A stretch of DNA of 64,000 bases from Methylobacterium hispanicum (lineage in GTDB: Bacteria; Pseudomonadota; Alphaproteobacteria; Rhizobiales; Beijerinckiaceae): positions 124,001 to 188,000 of the forward strand of contig NZ_BPQO01000007.1 in assembly GCF_022179285.1 (NCBI RefSeq). Reading direction: 5' to 3'. Below, in pieces: positions 54,141-61,310 of this stretch. A program made the position numbers and the translations under genes. Position 1 is the stretch's first letter; every line of letters begins with the position of its first letter. Below the pieces are notes generated by a model. The model was not told the origin of the DNA. It did no database searches and was given only the letters and a program-made list of their open reading frames with translations.

Positions 54141-55009
54141 GCGTTGTCTCCGGCCGGGCCGCCGCGCCGGGCCATGATGCCGCGGCCGGGATCGTAGGCG
54201 ACGACCGCGAGGCTGAAGAAGGCGAGCGTCGTGCCGACGACGACCGCGCAGGCGACGGGCTCGAACTGCCCGTAGAGAGCGAAGCGCACGAGCTGCACCG
54301 CGTGGGTGAAGGGATTGCACTGGCAGATCCAGTACAGGGTCTCGGAGGATTCCCGGATGCGCCAGAGCGGGTAGAGGGCCGAGGAGGCGAAGAACATCGG
54401 GAAGATCACGAAGTTCATCACGCTGGCGAAGTTCTCGAGCTGCCGGACCAGCGAGGACAGGAACAGGCCGATGGCCCCGAGCATCAGCCCCGAGGCCAGG
54501 AAGGCCGGCAGCGCCGCGAAGTAGCCGAGGGGGGGGATGTCGGTCTCCCAGAACCACGCCACCGCCAGGAACGCGTAGGCCTGCACCACCGAGACCGAGA
54601 CGCCCGCCACCAGCTTGGCCAAGAGCAGCAGCCAGCGCGGATAGGGGCTCGTCAGCAGCACCTTCATCGAGCCGACCTCGCGGTCGTAGACCATCGAGAG
54701 CGAGGATTGCATGCCGTTGAAGAGCTGGATCATCACGGCGAGCCCCGGCACCACGTAGACCTCGTAGAGCACGTAGGTCTGGTAGGGCGGCTCGATCGAC
54801 ACGCCCAACGTGTTGCGGAAGCCCGCCGCGAAGATGAACAGCCAGACGAGCGGGCGCACCATCGCGGAGAAGAACCGCTCCTTCTGGTTGAAGAAGCGCA
54901 AGAGCTCCCGGCGGACGATGCCGCCGAGGCAGATCAGGTAGCCGACGGCATCCAAGCGGCCGAGATGGGCCGGCGCGCGTTGGGCGGTGGGGTTCGCGGA
55001 GGTGCTCAC
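54137..55009 (-). CDS. lutF: ABC transporter permease of the lut-like cluster (LutF-like)
   Basis: A 290-residue ABC-2-type permease with six helices. Segments include RELLRFFNQKERFFSAMVRPL near residue 35, VYVVPGLAVMIQLFNGMQSS, LLLAKLVAGVSVSVVQAYAFL and LSSLVRQLENFASVMNFVIF. The GTG at 55009 overlaps the ATPase stop by four bases. ABC-2 permeases usually export, so use in an uptake system is notable; in the lanthanide cluster it is thought to pass the metal or complex across the inner membrane. Confidence 0.85.
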   Translation of the reverse strand: MSTSANPTAQRAPAHLGRLDAVGYLICLGGIVRRELLRFFNQKERFFSAMVRPLVWLFIFAAGFRNTLGVSIEPPYQTYVLYEVYVVPGLAVMIQLFNGMQSSLSMVYDREVGSMKVLLTSPYPRWLLLLAKLVAGVSVSVVQAYAFLAVAWFWETDIPPLGYFAALPAFLASGLMLGAIGLFLSSLVRQLENFASVMNFVIFPMFFASSALYPLWRIRESSETLYWICQCNPFTHAVQLVRFALYGQFEPVACAVVVGTTLAFFSLAVVAYDPGRGIMARRGGPAGDNA

Positions 55010-55749
55010 GCGGCCTTCCTTCCGGGCTCGGCGACGAGGCGCCGGAAGGCGTCCTCCAAGCTCTCGGCGCCCTGCCCGATCGTGCCGGCCGTGCCGCGGG
55101 CGACGATGCGGCCGCGATGGAGCACCACGGCGTCGTCCTCCGGGGAGATCTCCTCGAAGATGTGGGTGGCCCAGAGCACCGACAGCCCCTCCTCCCGCAC
55201 CAGGGCGCGCACGATGGCGACGATGTCGGCGCGCGATTCGAGGTCGAGACCGACCGTCGGCTCGTCGAGGAGCAGCAGGCTCGGGCGGTGGATCAGCGAG
55301 CGGGCGATCTCGATGCGGCGCGACTGGCCGCCCGAGAGCGTGCGCACCTTGTCGGCCCGCCGGTCGGCCAGGCCCACCCGGTCGAGCAGCGCCGCGATCC
55401 GCTCGCGCGCGGCCCGGCGGGCGATGCCGTGCAGGCTCGCGTGGTAGGCGAGGTTCTGCTCGACGGTGAGATCTGTGTCGAGGGTGCGGGCCTGGAACAC
55501 CACGCCGAGCCGGGCGAGCGCCCGCGAGGGCTCCCGGTCGAGGGCGTGGCCGAAGATCGCGACCCGGCCCTCCTGGTTGTTGTAGAGGCGCGTGATCACG
55601 GAGAAGAGCGTGGTCTTGCCGGCCCCGTTCGGGCCGAGCAGCGCCATGAAGCGCCCGCGCTCCACGCTGAGCGACACGTCCGCGAGCGCGGCCCGCGCGC
55701 CGAAGCGGTGGCCGACGCCCGCGACCGAGAGGGCCGGCGCCTCGCTCAT
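55006..55749 (-). CDS. lutE: ABC transporter ATP-binding protein of the lut-like cluster (LutE-like)
   Basis: A 247-residue ATPase. Walker A GPNGAGKTT, Q-loop GVVFQARTLDTDLTVEQNL, signature LSGGQSRRIEIARSL, Walker B LLLLDEPTVGLDLESRAD and the switch His in WATHIFEEI are clear; the profile fits the drug-exporter/NodI-like group that goes with ABC-2 permeases. ATG 55749 overlaps the previous gene by four bases. Works with the LutF-like permease. Confidence 0.9.
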   Translation of the reverse strand: MSEAPALSVAGVGHRFGARAALADVSLSVERGRFMALLGPNGAGKTTLFSVITRLYNNQEGRVAIFGHALDREPSRALARLGVVFQARTLDTDLTVEQNLAYHASLHGIARRAARERIAALLDRVGLADRRADKVRTLSGGQSRRIEIARSLIHRPSLLLLDEPTVGLDLESRADIVAIVRALVREEGLSVLWATHIFEEISPEDDAVVLHRGRIVARGTAGTIGQGAESLEDAFRRLVAEPGRKAA

Positions 55750-55994
55750 CGCTTCAGGGCCCGCTCGGCGTCGCCCACCGCGTCGAGACACTCGTCGAAC
55801 TCGCCCTCGCCCTGCTCGCGCTCGGCGACCCGCAGGGCCTTCCTGAGCTTGGGCAGGACGGATTCGGGCGGGTTCTTGGCGATCTCGTCCTTGAGCATCG
55901 CGATGCCGGCCGCGCAGGCGGCCTTGTCGTCGGCGAAGGCCGGCGCGGAGAGCAGGATGAGCCCGAGGCAGAGGGAGGCGGCGCGCATCGTCAC
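55746..55994 (-). CDS. lutD: Small exported protein of the lut-like cluster (LutD-like)
   Basis: An 82-residue secreted protein: signal peptide AASLCLGLILLSAPAFA, then a mature chain of about 60 residues that is fully helical with two cysteines (DDKAACAAGIAMLKDEIAKN and EGEFDECLDAVGDAERALKR). Start could be GTG 55994, which overlaps the upstream stop (GTGA), or ATG 55988. The Cys pair may close a disulfide. Similar to the protein encoded at 50002-50352. Role unknown. Confidence 0.7.
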   Translation of the reverse strand: MTMRAASLCLGLILLSAPAFADDKAACAAGIAMLKDEIAKNPPESVLPKLRKALRVAEREQGEGEFDECLDAVGDAERALKR

Positions 55995-56422
55995 TTCACC
56001 GTAATCGTGCCGGTCATGCCCTTGGCCTCAAGGCCGCGGGCCTCCCACTTGTAGGCGCCCGGCTTGATCGCCACGAACTCGATCGCGATCTCGCCCGGAT
56101 CGTCGAACTCGAGGTGGTCGGGCGGGCCGCCGCCGTGGATCTCCAGGTGGTTGATCACGATCTGGTTGAGCCAGATGTAGCGGAAGAACTCGGGCGCGTA
56201 GAACTTGTACTCCTGCCGCCCCTTGGCGACGATCCGCAGCCGATAAGCCTTGCCGGACTCCATCTCGATGTCCCGGTTCTCGACCACGAAGTCGTTGCCC
56301 TCCTCGTTGCCGAGCACGAGGTCGGGCAGGTTCTGCCGCTTCTTGGTGAGATCGAGGGCGGAGGCCGGGGCCGCGACGAGCGCGGCGAGCCCGATCAGGG
56401 CCACCGGGAGAAGCTTGCGCAT
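55991..56422 (-). CDS. lutC: Exported cupredoxin-like protein of the lut-like cluster (LutC-like)
   Basis: A 143-residue secreted protein. A signal peptide (RKLLPVALIGLAALVAAPASA) precedes a beta-rich domain: FVVENRDIEMESGKAYRLRI, APEFFRYIWLNQIVINHLEI and IAIEFVAIKPGAYKWEARGL then GMTGTITVK. The strand order and the ending (G.Y.W.....GMTGTI.V) recall the cupredoxin fold, but the copper-binding Cys and Met of a true blue-copper site are not both present. It may bind metal through the HLEIHGGGPPDH segment; that is inference. Twenty bases downstream of the propeller gene. Confidence 0.72.
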   Translation of the reverse strand: MRKLLPVALIGLAALVAAPASALDLTKKRQNLPDLVLGNEEGNDFVVENRDIEMESGKAYRLRIVAKGRQEYKFYAPEFFRYIWLNQIVINHLEIHGGGPPDHLEFDDPGEIAIEFVAIKPGAYKWEARGLEAKGMTGTITVK

Positions 56423-56441
56423 CGGCAGAGGTCCCAAACAA

Positions 56442-57416
56442 TCACTGCGGGGAGACGGCCACGCCCCAGGGGAGCAGGCCGACCGGAATGCTCTTGACGA
56501 CCTTCTCGGCCGCCACGTCGATCACCGAGACGTCGTTGGAGGTGCCGTTGGTGGAGAACAGCAGCTTCTGGTCCGGCGTGAAGGCGAGCTGCCAGACGCG
56601 CTGGCCCACGGGAAGGTACTTCTGCACCTCGTAGGTCTTCGCATCGATCACCGCGACGCGGTTGGCGGGGCCGAGCGCCACGAAGGCCTTCGTGCCGTCC
56701 TTGGTGATGCGCACGCCGACCGGCTGGATCGCCTCGTCGTTCACGCCCGGGATCTTGAAGGTGATCTTCTTCACCACGCGGCGCGTCGCCACGTCGATGA
56801 CGCTGACGGTGCCCCCGACCTCGGACGAGACCCAGAGGACCTTGCCGTCGCCCGTGAACTCGGCGAAGCGCGGGCGGGCGTCCACCAGCACGTTGTCGAT
56901 CACCTGGAAGGTCTTGGTGTCGATGAAGTGGGCCATGTTGGTGGTCTCGGAGGTGTTGACCAGGATCTTCCCGTCCGGCGACAGGCCCATCCCCTCCGGC
57001 TCCACGCCGACCGGCACCTCGGCCAGCACCCGGTTCTTCTCGATGTCGATGACCGTGACCTGGCTGTCGTCCTCGTTGGCGACGTAGAGCGGGTTGCCGC
57101 TGGCATCGAGGATGAACTGCTCGGGGTCGGGCCCGGAGCGCAGCGAGCGCACCACCTTGCCGGTGGCGGCGTCGAGCACGTCGATGCGGTCGTCGTCGCT
57201 CGCGCAGACGAAGACCTCCTTCCCGTCCTTGCTGGTCGTGATGCCGCGCGGGCGCCGCCCCACCTTCCAGGTCCCCGTCACCGCCATCGTCTCGGTGTCG
57301 ATGACGCTGACCGTGTTGCCCTTCTCGTTCGAGACGTAGACGGTGTAGGCGGACGCGCCCTCCGTCAGGCCGATCAGCGCGGCCAATCCCAGCACTGCCG
57401 TAGCGCAGCGATCCAT
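56442..57416 (-). CDS. lutB: Exported YVTN beta-propeller protein of the lut-like cluster (LutB-like)
   Basis: A 324-residue secreted seven-bladed propeller with YVTN-type repeats: YTVYVSNEKGNTVSVIDTET, GKEVFVCASDDDRIDVLDAA, GNPLYVANEDDSQVTVIDIE, GTVSVIDVATRRVV and LLFSTNGTSNDVSVIDVAA. The signal peptide is about 23 residues ending ASA. It belongs to the group annotated as PQQ-dependent-catabolism-associated propeller proteins. The ATG at 57416 follows GGGAGG. It may bind PQQ enzyme, metal complex or other periplasmic partner. Confidence 0.85.
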   Translation of the reverse strand: MDRCATAVLGLAALIGLTEGASAYTVYVSNEKGNTVSVIDTETMAVTGTWKVGRRPRGITTSKDGKEVFVCASDDDRIDVLDAATGKVVRSLRSGPDPEQFILDASGNPLYVANEDDSQVTVIDIEKNRVLAEVPVGVEPEGMGLSPDGKILVNTSETTNMAHFIDTKTFQVIDNVLVDARPRFAEFTGDGKVLWVSSEVGGTVSVIDVATRRVVKKITFKIPGVNDEAIQPVGVRITKDGTKAFVALGPANRVAVIDAKTYEVQKYLPVGQRVWQLAFTPDQKLLFSTNGTSNDVSVIDVAAEKVVKSIPVGLLPWGVAVSPQ

Positions 57417-57543
57417 CCCGATCCTCCCTCGGCCCGTCGGGCCTTCGTTGCGGCAGATTGTAAGGCGTTTCCCGCCGGTTGCGAGGGCGCGCCCTGGGCC
57501 GGGGCCCGGCGCGCATCGCCGCATCCGGCCGATCGCGGCGGCC

Positions 57544-58770
57544 TCACTTGAGCTTGCAGGCCGTCTCGGGCAGGTCGACCCCGAGCGTGTCGAGCGGCGT
57601 GCGCTGGTGCAGGAAGCCCTGCTCGGGCGCGACCGAGACCAGCATCTTCGGCTGCACCACGATCAACGGCTGGCGCAGCTGCTGGTCCCAGGGGCGGAAG
57701 CTCAAGGACACGCCCTTGTAGGCCGGCACGCTGAAGGCCGGGTCGGTGAGGTAGGGGCCGAGCACGGCCGGGTCGGCGGTCTTCCTGACGGTCGCGGCGT
57801 CGCCCACGATCCGTACCGCGGTCCAGACCTGGTAGTCGAGCGGGCGCATCAGCCGCCCCGCGAGGCGCCGGAAGCGGTTCTGCGCCTGGGCCGCCCCCCA
57901 GGTCTCCAGCACGGGCGACCAGGTCGTGGCGACGAGCCCCTGCGTGCCGCCCACGGGGCGCGGATCGACCGTGCGGTAGGGCACGTAATCGCCCCAGTCC
58001 CCGGCCTCGTCGGCCACGACCGCCATGTCGTAGTCGAGCCCGCGGGTGAACACCATCGCCTCGGCCCGGGTCGGCGTGTCGCCCCGCGCCTTGGCGAGCG
58101 GCCCGAAGGTCCAGGGCTTCTCGGCGGTGATCTTCAGGCCGAACTTGCGGGCCGAGTTCCTCAGCGCCTCGGCGTAGAGCCGGTCGGCCTCGTTCGGGCC
58201 GACGATCAGGAACAGCTTCCGCCAGCGCATCAGGGTCAGGTACTGCGCCAGCGCGTCGGTCTGCATCGCCCGCGAGGGCACGACGTGGAACAGGTTCTTG
58301 CGGCAATCGGCCCCGCGCAGGCGGTCGTCGGGGGCGGCGGCGTTGAGGATCACCGCGCCCGTGTCCTTCAGCGCGTCGGCGACGGCGAGCACCTCGTCGG
58401 CCGGCAGCGCCAGGATGATGAACTTCGTGCCCTTCTCCACCAGGGCCCGGGCGGTCTCGACGGCGCCGGGTCCGCCCTCAGTGAGCGCCGCCTCGTCGAG
58501 CGCGTAGGACTGCTTGGTGAAGCGGCCGGTGGTGTTGTTGTCGGCGATCGCCATGCGGGCGCCCGCCACGCCCTCGTCCTCCGGCGGGGCCTCCGCGTCG
58601 TAGGAGGAGGGCTGGGGCTGGACCCGGTGGATCAGGCCGATCCGCGTCTCGGAGGGCGCCGCCGCGGGGGCGGCTGCCGGCTCCTGCGCGGCGGCGGGCG
58701 GCGCGGCGGCGCCGGTGAGCGCCGGGGCCAGGATGAAGGCCAGGATGAAGGATCTTGCAGGTGCGCGCAT
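57544..58770 (-). CDS. lutA: ABC transporter substrate-binding protein of the lut-like cluster (LutA-like)
   Basis: A 408-residue periplasmic binding protein of the branched-chain amino acid type, as found beside PQQ-dependent alcohol oxidation genes. The signal peptide (ARSFILAFILAPALTGAAA) is followed by an Ala/Pro-rich linker and by ETRIGLIHRVQPQPSSYDAE, GARMAIADNNTTGRF and VVPSRAMQTDALAQYL. ATG 58791 would add seven residues; no start has a clear ribosome-binding site. First gene of the seven-gene run. Binding of a lanthanide-related ligand is from cluster homology, not from visible residues. Confidence 0.8.
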   Translation of the reverse strand: MRAPARSFILAFILAPALTGAAAPPAAAQEPAAAPAAAPSETRIGLIHRVQPQPSSYDAEAPPEDEGVAGARMAIADNNTTGRFTKQSYALDEAALTEGGPGAVETARALVEKGTKFIILALPADEVLAVADALKDTGAVILNAAAPDDRLRGADCRKNLFHVVPSRAMQTDALAQYLTLMRWRKLFLIVGPNEADRLYAEALRNSARKFGLKITAEKPWTFGPLAKARGDTPTRAEAMVFTRGLDYDMAVVADEAGDWGDYVPYRTVDPRPVGGTQGLVATTWSPVLETWGAAQAQNRFRRLAGRLMRPLDYQVWTAVRIVGDAATVRKTADPAVLGPYLTDPAFSVPAYKGVSLSFRPWDQQLRQPLIVVQPKMLVSVAPEQGFLHQRTPLDTLGVDLPETACKLK

Positions 58771-58861
58771 GCGGCCGGCAGGTAACAGCATAAGCCCCGC
58801 CTACTCAACGGCCTTCGGTCCCGATCGGACCCGCGAAGGCCCGTGCCGCCCGGTTTCCCGC

Positions 58862-59302
58862 TCACATCCCCGCGGACGGGGGCTTCGGGACGAGCGCCGC
58901 GGAGGCCGAGAGGCGCGGCGGCCGGTAGCTCAGGGTCTCGTGGCGCGGGCTCGGGTGACGCACCCGGGAGGCGCGGCCCCAGTCGCGCATCCGCTTGTCC
59001 GCCTCGGCCCAGCCGGGCAGCTCCGCCGCGTCCCAGTGCACGGTGCTGGCCTCGTCGCACCAGTGCGAGAGGCGCGGCATCGCCGCCCGGTGGGCGTCCG
59101 CCCCCATGTAGCTCCGCATGCTCTCGGGCCCGTCCCAGGCGGTGAGCGTCCAGAAGGTCCAGTCCCGGTCGCGCAGGATCGCCCCGCCCCGGAAGCCCGG
59201 CGCCGCCCGCACCTGCCGGGCCGTGCGGACCGCGTGGAGCGCGAAGGCCGGCAGGAAGCGGAGCGCCCGGATGCGCAGGCGCGTGACGCTGACGAGGGGC
59301 AT
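58862..59302 (-). CDS. DUF3291/antibiotic-monooxygenase-like protein
   Basis: A 146-residue protein with the dimeric alpha/beta-barrel look of DUF3291 and spheroidene-monooxygenase-like proteins: RALRFLPAFALHAVRTARQV, then DRDWTFWTLTAWDGPESMRS, YMGADAHRAAMPRLSHWCDE and STVHWDAAELPGWAEADKRM. No known reaction. The ATG at 59302 follows GGAGAAGG seven bases upstream. Lies just upstream of lutA on the same strand (71 bases) but is not part of the known lut order. Confidence 0.78.
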   Translation of the reverse strand: MPLVSVTRLRIRALRFLPAFALHAVRTARQVRAAPGFRGGAILRDRDWTFWTLTAWDGPESMRSYMGADAHRAAMPRLSHWCDEASTVHWDAAELPGWAEADKRMRDWGRASRVRHPSPRHETLSYRPPRLSASAALVPKPPSAGM

Positions 59303-59428
59303 CGCGATTCCTTCTCCGACCCGGTGCGGCGACGATGACGGAGGCGCCGGGGATTGCCAAACCGTCCCGCCGCACGATCCTTGGGCGACGCGCCGCCCCG
59401 TCACGAGCGCGACCCAGGGAGACCGACC

Positions 59429-59974
59429 ATGCCCTTCGCGGTGCCTTCGCCGTCCGTGCGCGCGCTCCTCGCTGGCCTCGCGGCGCTCGCGCTCCTGGCC
59501 GCGCCGGATGGGCCGGCCCGCGCCGACCCGCGCAAGGCGGCGGTCTTCCCCGTCGAGCTGCTCGATCCCGGCGTCGTCGGTGGGCGCCGGGCGCGGCCCG
59601 ACGAGACCCGCAAGCTCGCCCTCGTCACCGACGAACTGAAGGGCATGCTCGCCAAGCAGGGGGGCCTCGAGCCCGTGGATACGGCCGCCCAGGCGGCCGA
59701 GATCGCCAAGCAGGGCCCCTTCTACAAGTGCGAGGATTGCGCGGCCCCCATCGCCCGGACGCTGGGTGCGGATCTCGCGGTGACCGGCTATGTGGAGAAG
59801 GGATCGAACCAGATCTTCAACCTGTACGTCCGCATCCTGGACGCGGCCACCGGCAAGCCGGTGCGGGCCGGACAGGTGGTGATCCGGGCCGACACCGATG
59901 ATACCTGGGCGCACGCGATGCGTTGGGTGGTCAAGAACCGCCTGCTCGCCGAGCCCCTGCCCGAGAAGTCGTGA
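59429..59974 (+). CDS. DUF3280 family exported protein
   Basis: A 181-residue secreted protein of the DUF3280/DUF2380 group, function unknown. The signal peptide (about 33 residues ending PARA) is followed by KAAVFPVELLDPGVVGG, ETRKLALVTDELKGML, a CEDCAAPIARTLGADLAVTG segment with two Cys, and VVIRADTDDTWAHAMRWVVK near the C terminus. GGGAGA precedes the ATG. Its stop overlaps the GTG start of the next gene by four bases, so it is translationally coupled to C1-cofactor genes. Confidence 0.82.
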   Translation: MPFAVPSPSVRALLAGLAALALLAAPDGPARADPRKAAVFPVELLDPGVVGGRRARPDETRKLALVTDELKGMLAKQGGLEPVDTAAQAAEIAKQGPFYKCEDCAAPIARTLGADLAVTGYVEKGSNQIFNLYVRILDAATGKPVRAGQVVIRADTDDTWAHAMRWVVKNRLLAEPLPEKS

Positions 59975-60687
59975 CCGTCCCGCCGTTCCCGCCCGACCCC
60001 GCCCCGCCCCGCCTCCTCGTCAGCGTCCGCGACGTGGCCGAGGCCGAACGCGCCTGCGCGGCCGGCGCCGACCTCGTCGATGCCAAGGACCCGGAGCGCG
60101 GCGCGCTCGGCGCGCTGCCGGTCGCGACCGTGCGGGCGCTGGTGGAGCGCCTCGCGGGCCGCGCGGTCACCAGCGCGGTCGCGGGCGAGCCCGCCGCCGC
60201 GCAGATGGAGGCCACTGTCCGGGCGATGGCGGCGACCGGCGTCGACTACGTCAAGGTCGCGCTGCTCCCCGGCTGCCCCCCTGCCCTGCTCGCCGCCGCC
60301 GCCGCCGCCGCGCCCGGCCGGCTGATCGCGGTGCTGTTCGCCGAGGACGCGCCGGACGCCGGCCACGTCCCGGCGCTCGCCGCGGCGGGCCTTGCCGGCG
60401 CGATGATCGACACCGCCGGCAAGGACGGGCGGCGCCTCACCGACCTGCTCGACGGGCCGCATCTCTCCGCCTTCACCGCCGCCTGCCGGGTGCACGGGCT
60501 GCTCTCGGGCCTTGCCGGCTCGCTGCGGGTCTCCGACATCGCCGGGCTCGCCCGGCACGCGCCGGGCTATCTCGGCTTCCGCGGCGGCCTCTGCCGCGAC
60601 GGCGACCGCCGCCGCGCCCTCGACGGCCGCGCGGTCGCCGAGGCGGTGCGGACCCTGCGGGCGCTCCCCGCCCGGGAGGCCGCGTGA
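59971..60687 (+). CDS. mfnB: (5-formylfuran-3-yl)methyl phosphate synthase (MfnB-like, DUF556)
   Basis: A 238-residue class I aldolase-like enzyme that joins two triose phosphates to form the furan precursor of methanofuran. Lysine sites of the archaeal enzyme are recognisable: DLVDAKDPERGALGALP, YVKVALL and MIDTAGKDGRRLTD, with the phosphate loop YLGFRGGLC near the end. GTG start overlapping the DUF3280 stop. In methylotrophic bacteria this gene goes with a methylofuran/tetrahydromethanopterin-dependent formaldehyde pathway. It is co-translated with the kinase-like gene (GTGA overlap). Confidence 0.88.
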   Translation: MTVPPFPPDPAPPRLLVSVRDVAEAERACAAGADLVDAKDPERGALGALPVATVRALVERLAGRAVTSAVAGEPAAAQMEATVRAMAATGVDYVKVALLPGCPPALLAAAAAAAPGRLIAVLFAEDAPDAGHVPALAAAGLAGAMIDTAGKDGRRLTDLLDGPHLSAFTAACRVHGLLSGLAGSLRVSDIAGLARHAPGYLGFRGGLCRDGDRRRALDGRAVAEAVRTLRALPAREAA

Positions 60688-61310
60688 GCGCGTCGCTCAC
60701 CGTGGTGAAGCTCGGCGGCAGCTTGCTCGCCGATCCGGAGCGCCTGCGCGCCCGGCTGCGGCGGCTCGCGGCGGCCGCGGACGGTCCCTGCCTGATCGTG
60801 CCGGGCGGCGGCCCCTTCGCGGACGCGGTGCGGGCGGCGCAAGGGGCGCTCGGTTTCGACGATGCCCTCGCCCACCGCCTCGCCCTCGACGCGATGGGGC
60901 GGATGGCCGAGGTCTTCTTGGATCTGGAACCGGGGCTGCGGATCGAGCGGACCCTGCCTGATCAGGATGTGGGCGGGAGCCGCGACGAGGCTCCCTCTCC
61001 CGTGCGGGAGAGGGGACCCGCGACTGGGCCGGGCTTGGCGCGGGTGTGGGATCCCATGGCCCTGCGCGCCGGCCACCCCGACATCCCCGAATCCTGGGAC
61101 GTCACCTCCGACAGCCTCGCGCTCTGGCTCGCCGGCCAAGTCGGCGCCGCCGCCTGCATCCTCGTGAAATCCTTAGGCCCCCCGCCCGGCACCGGCCCGG
61201 CGGAGTGGGCGCGCCTCGGCCTCGTGGACGCGGCCTTCCCCACCTTCGCGGCGCGTTACCGCGGCACCATCCGCATCGAGGGACCGGCCGAGGGCCGGGT
61301 CGCCGCGTGA
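60684..61310 (+). CDS. Amino-acid-kinase-family protein (MfnE-like), with in-frame repeat insertion
   Basis: A 208-residue kinase-fold protein. The N terminus SLTVVKLGGSLLADPERLRA and the IVPGGGPFADAVRAAQ block are those of the amino acid kinase superfamily; SWDVTSDSLALWLAGQVGA and ACILVKSLGPPPG follow. By position it corresponds to the kinase of furan-phosphate metabolism. Between about residues 93 and 119 there is a Gly/Arg/Pro-rich stretch (GGSRDEAPSPVRERGPATGP), encoded by a palindromic repeat related to intergenic repeats in this window and read in frame. GTG start overlaps mfnB, stop overlaps the next gene. Activity despite the insert is unproven. Confidence 0.8.
   Translation: MSASLTVVKLGGSLLADPERLRARLRRLAAAADGPCLIVPGGGPFADAVRAAQGALGFDDALAHRLALDAMGRMAEVFLDLEPGLRIERTLPDQDVGGSRDEAPSPVRERGPATGPGLARVWDPMALRAGHPDIPESWDVTSDSLALWLAGQVGAAACILVKSLGPPPGTGPAEWARLGLVDAAFPTFAARYRGTIRIEGPAEGRVAA
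60993..61014. repeat. Palindromic repeat inside a coding sequence
   Basis: CCCTCTCCCG and CGGGAGAGGG pair perfectly around TG. With its right flank (GGACCCGCG) it is the reverse complement of the left end of the repeat at 43384-43410 (CGCGGGTCCCCTCTCCCG). It is translated in frame as part of a Pro/Arg-rich loop of the kinase-like protein. The insertion probably spans about 60970-61045. Confidence 0.7.
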
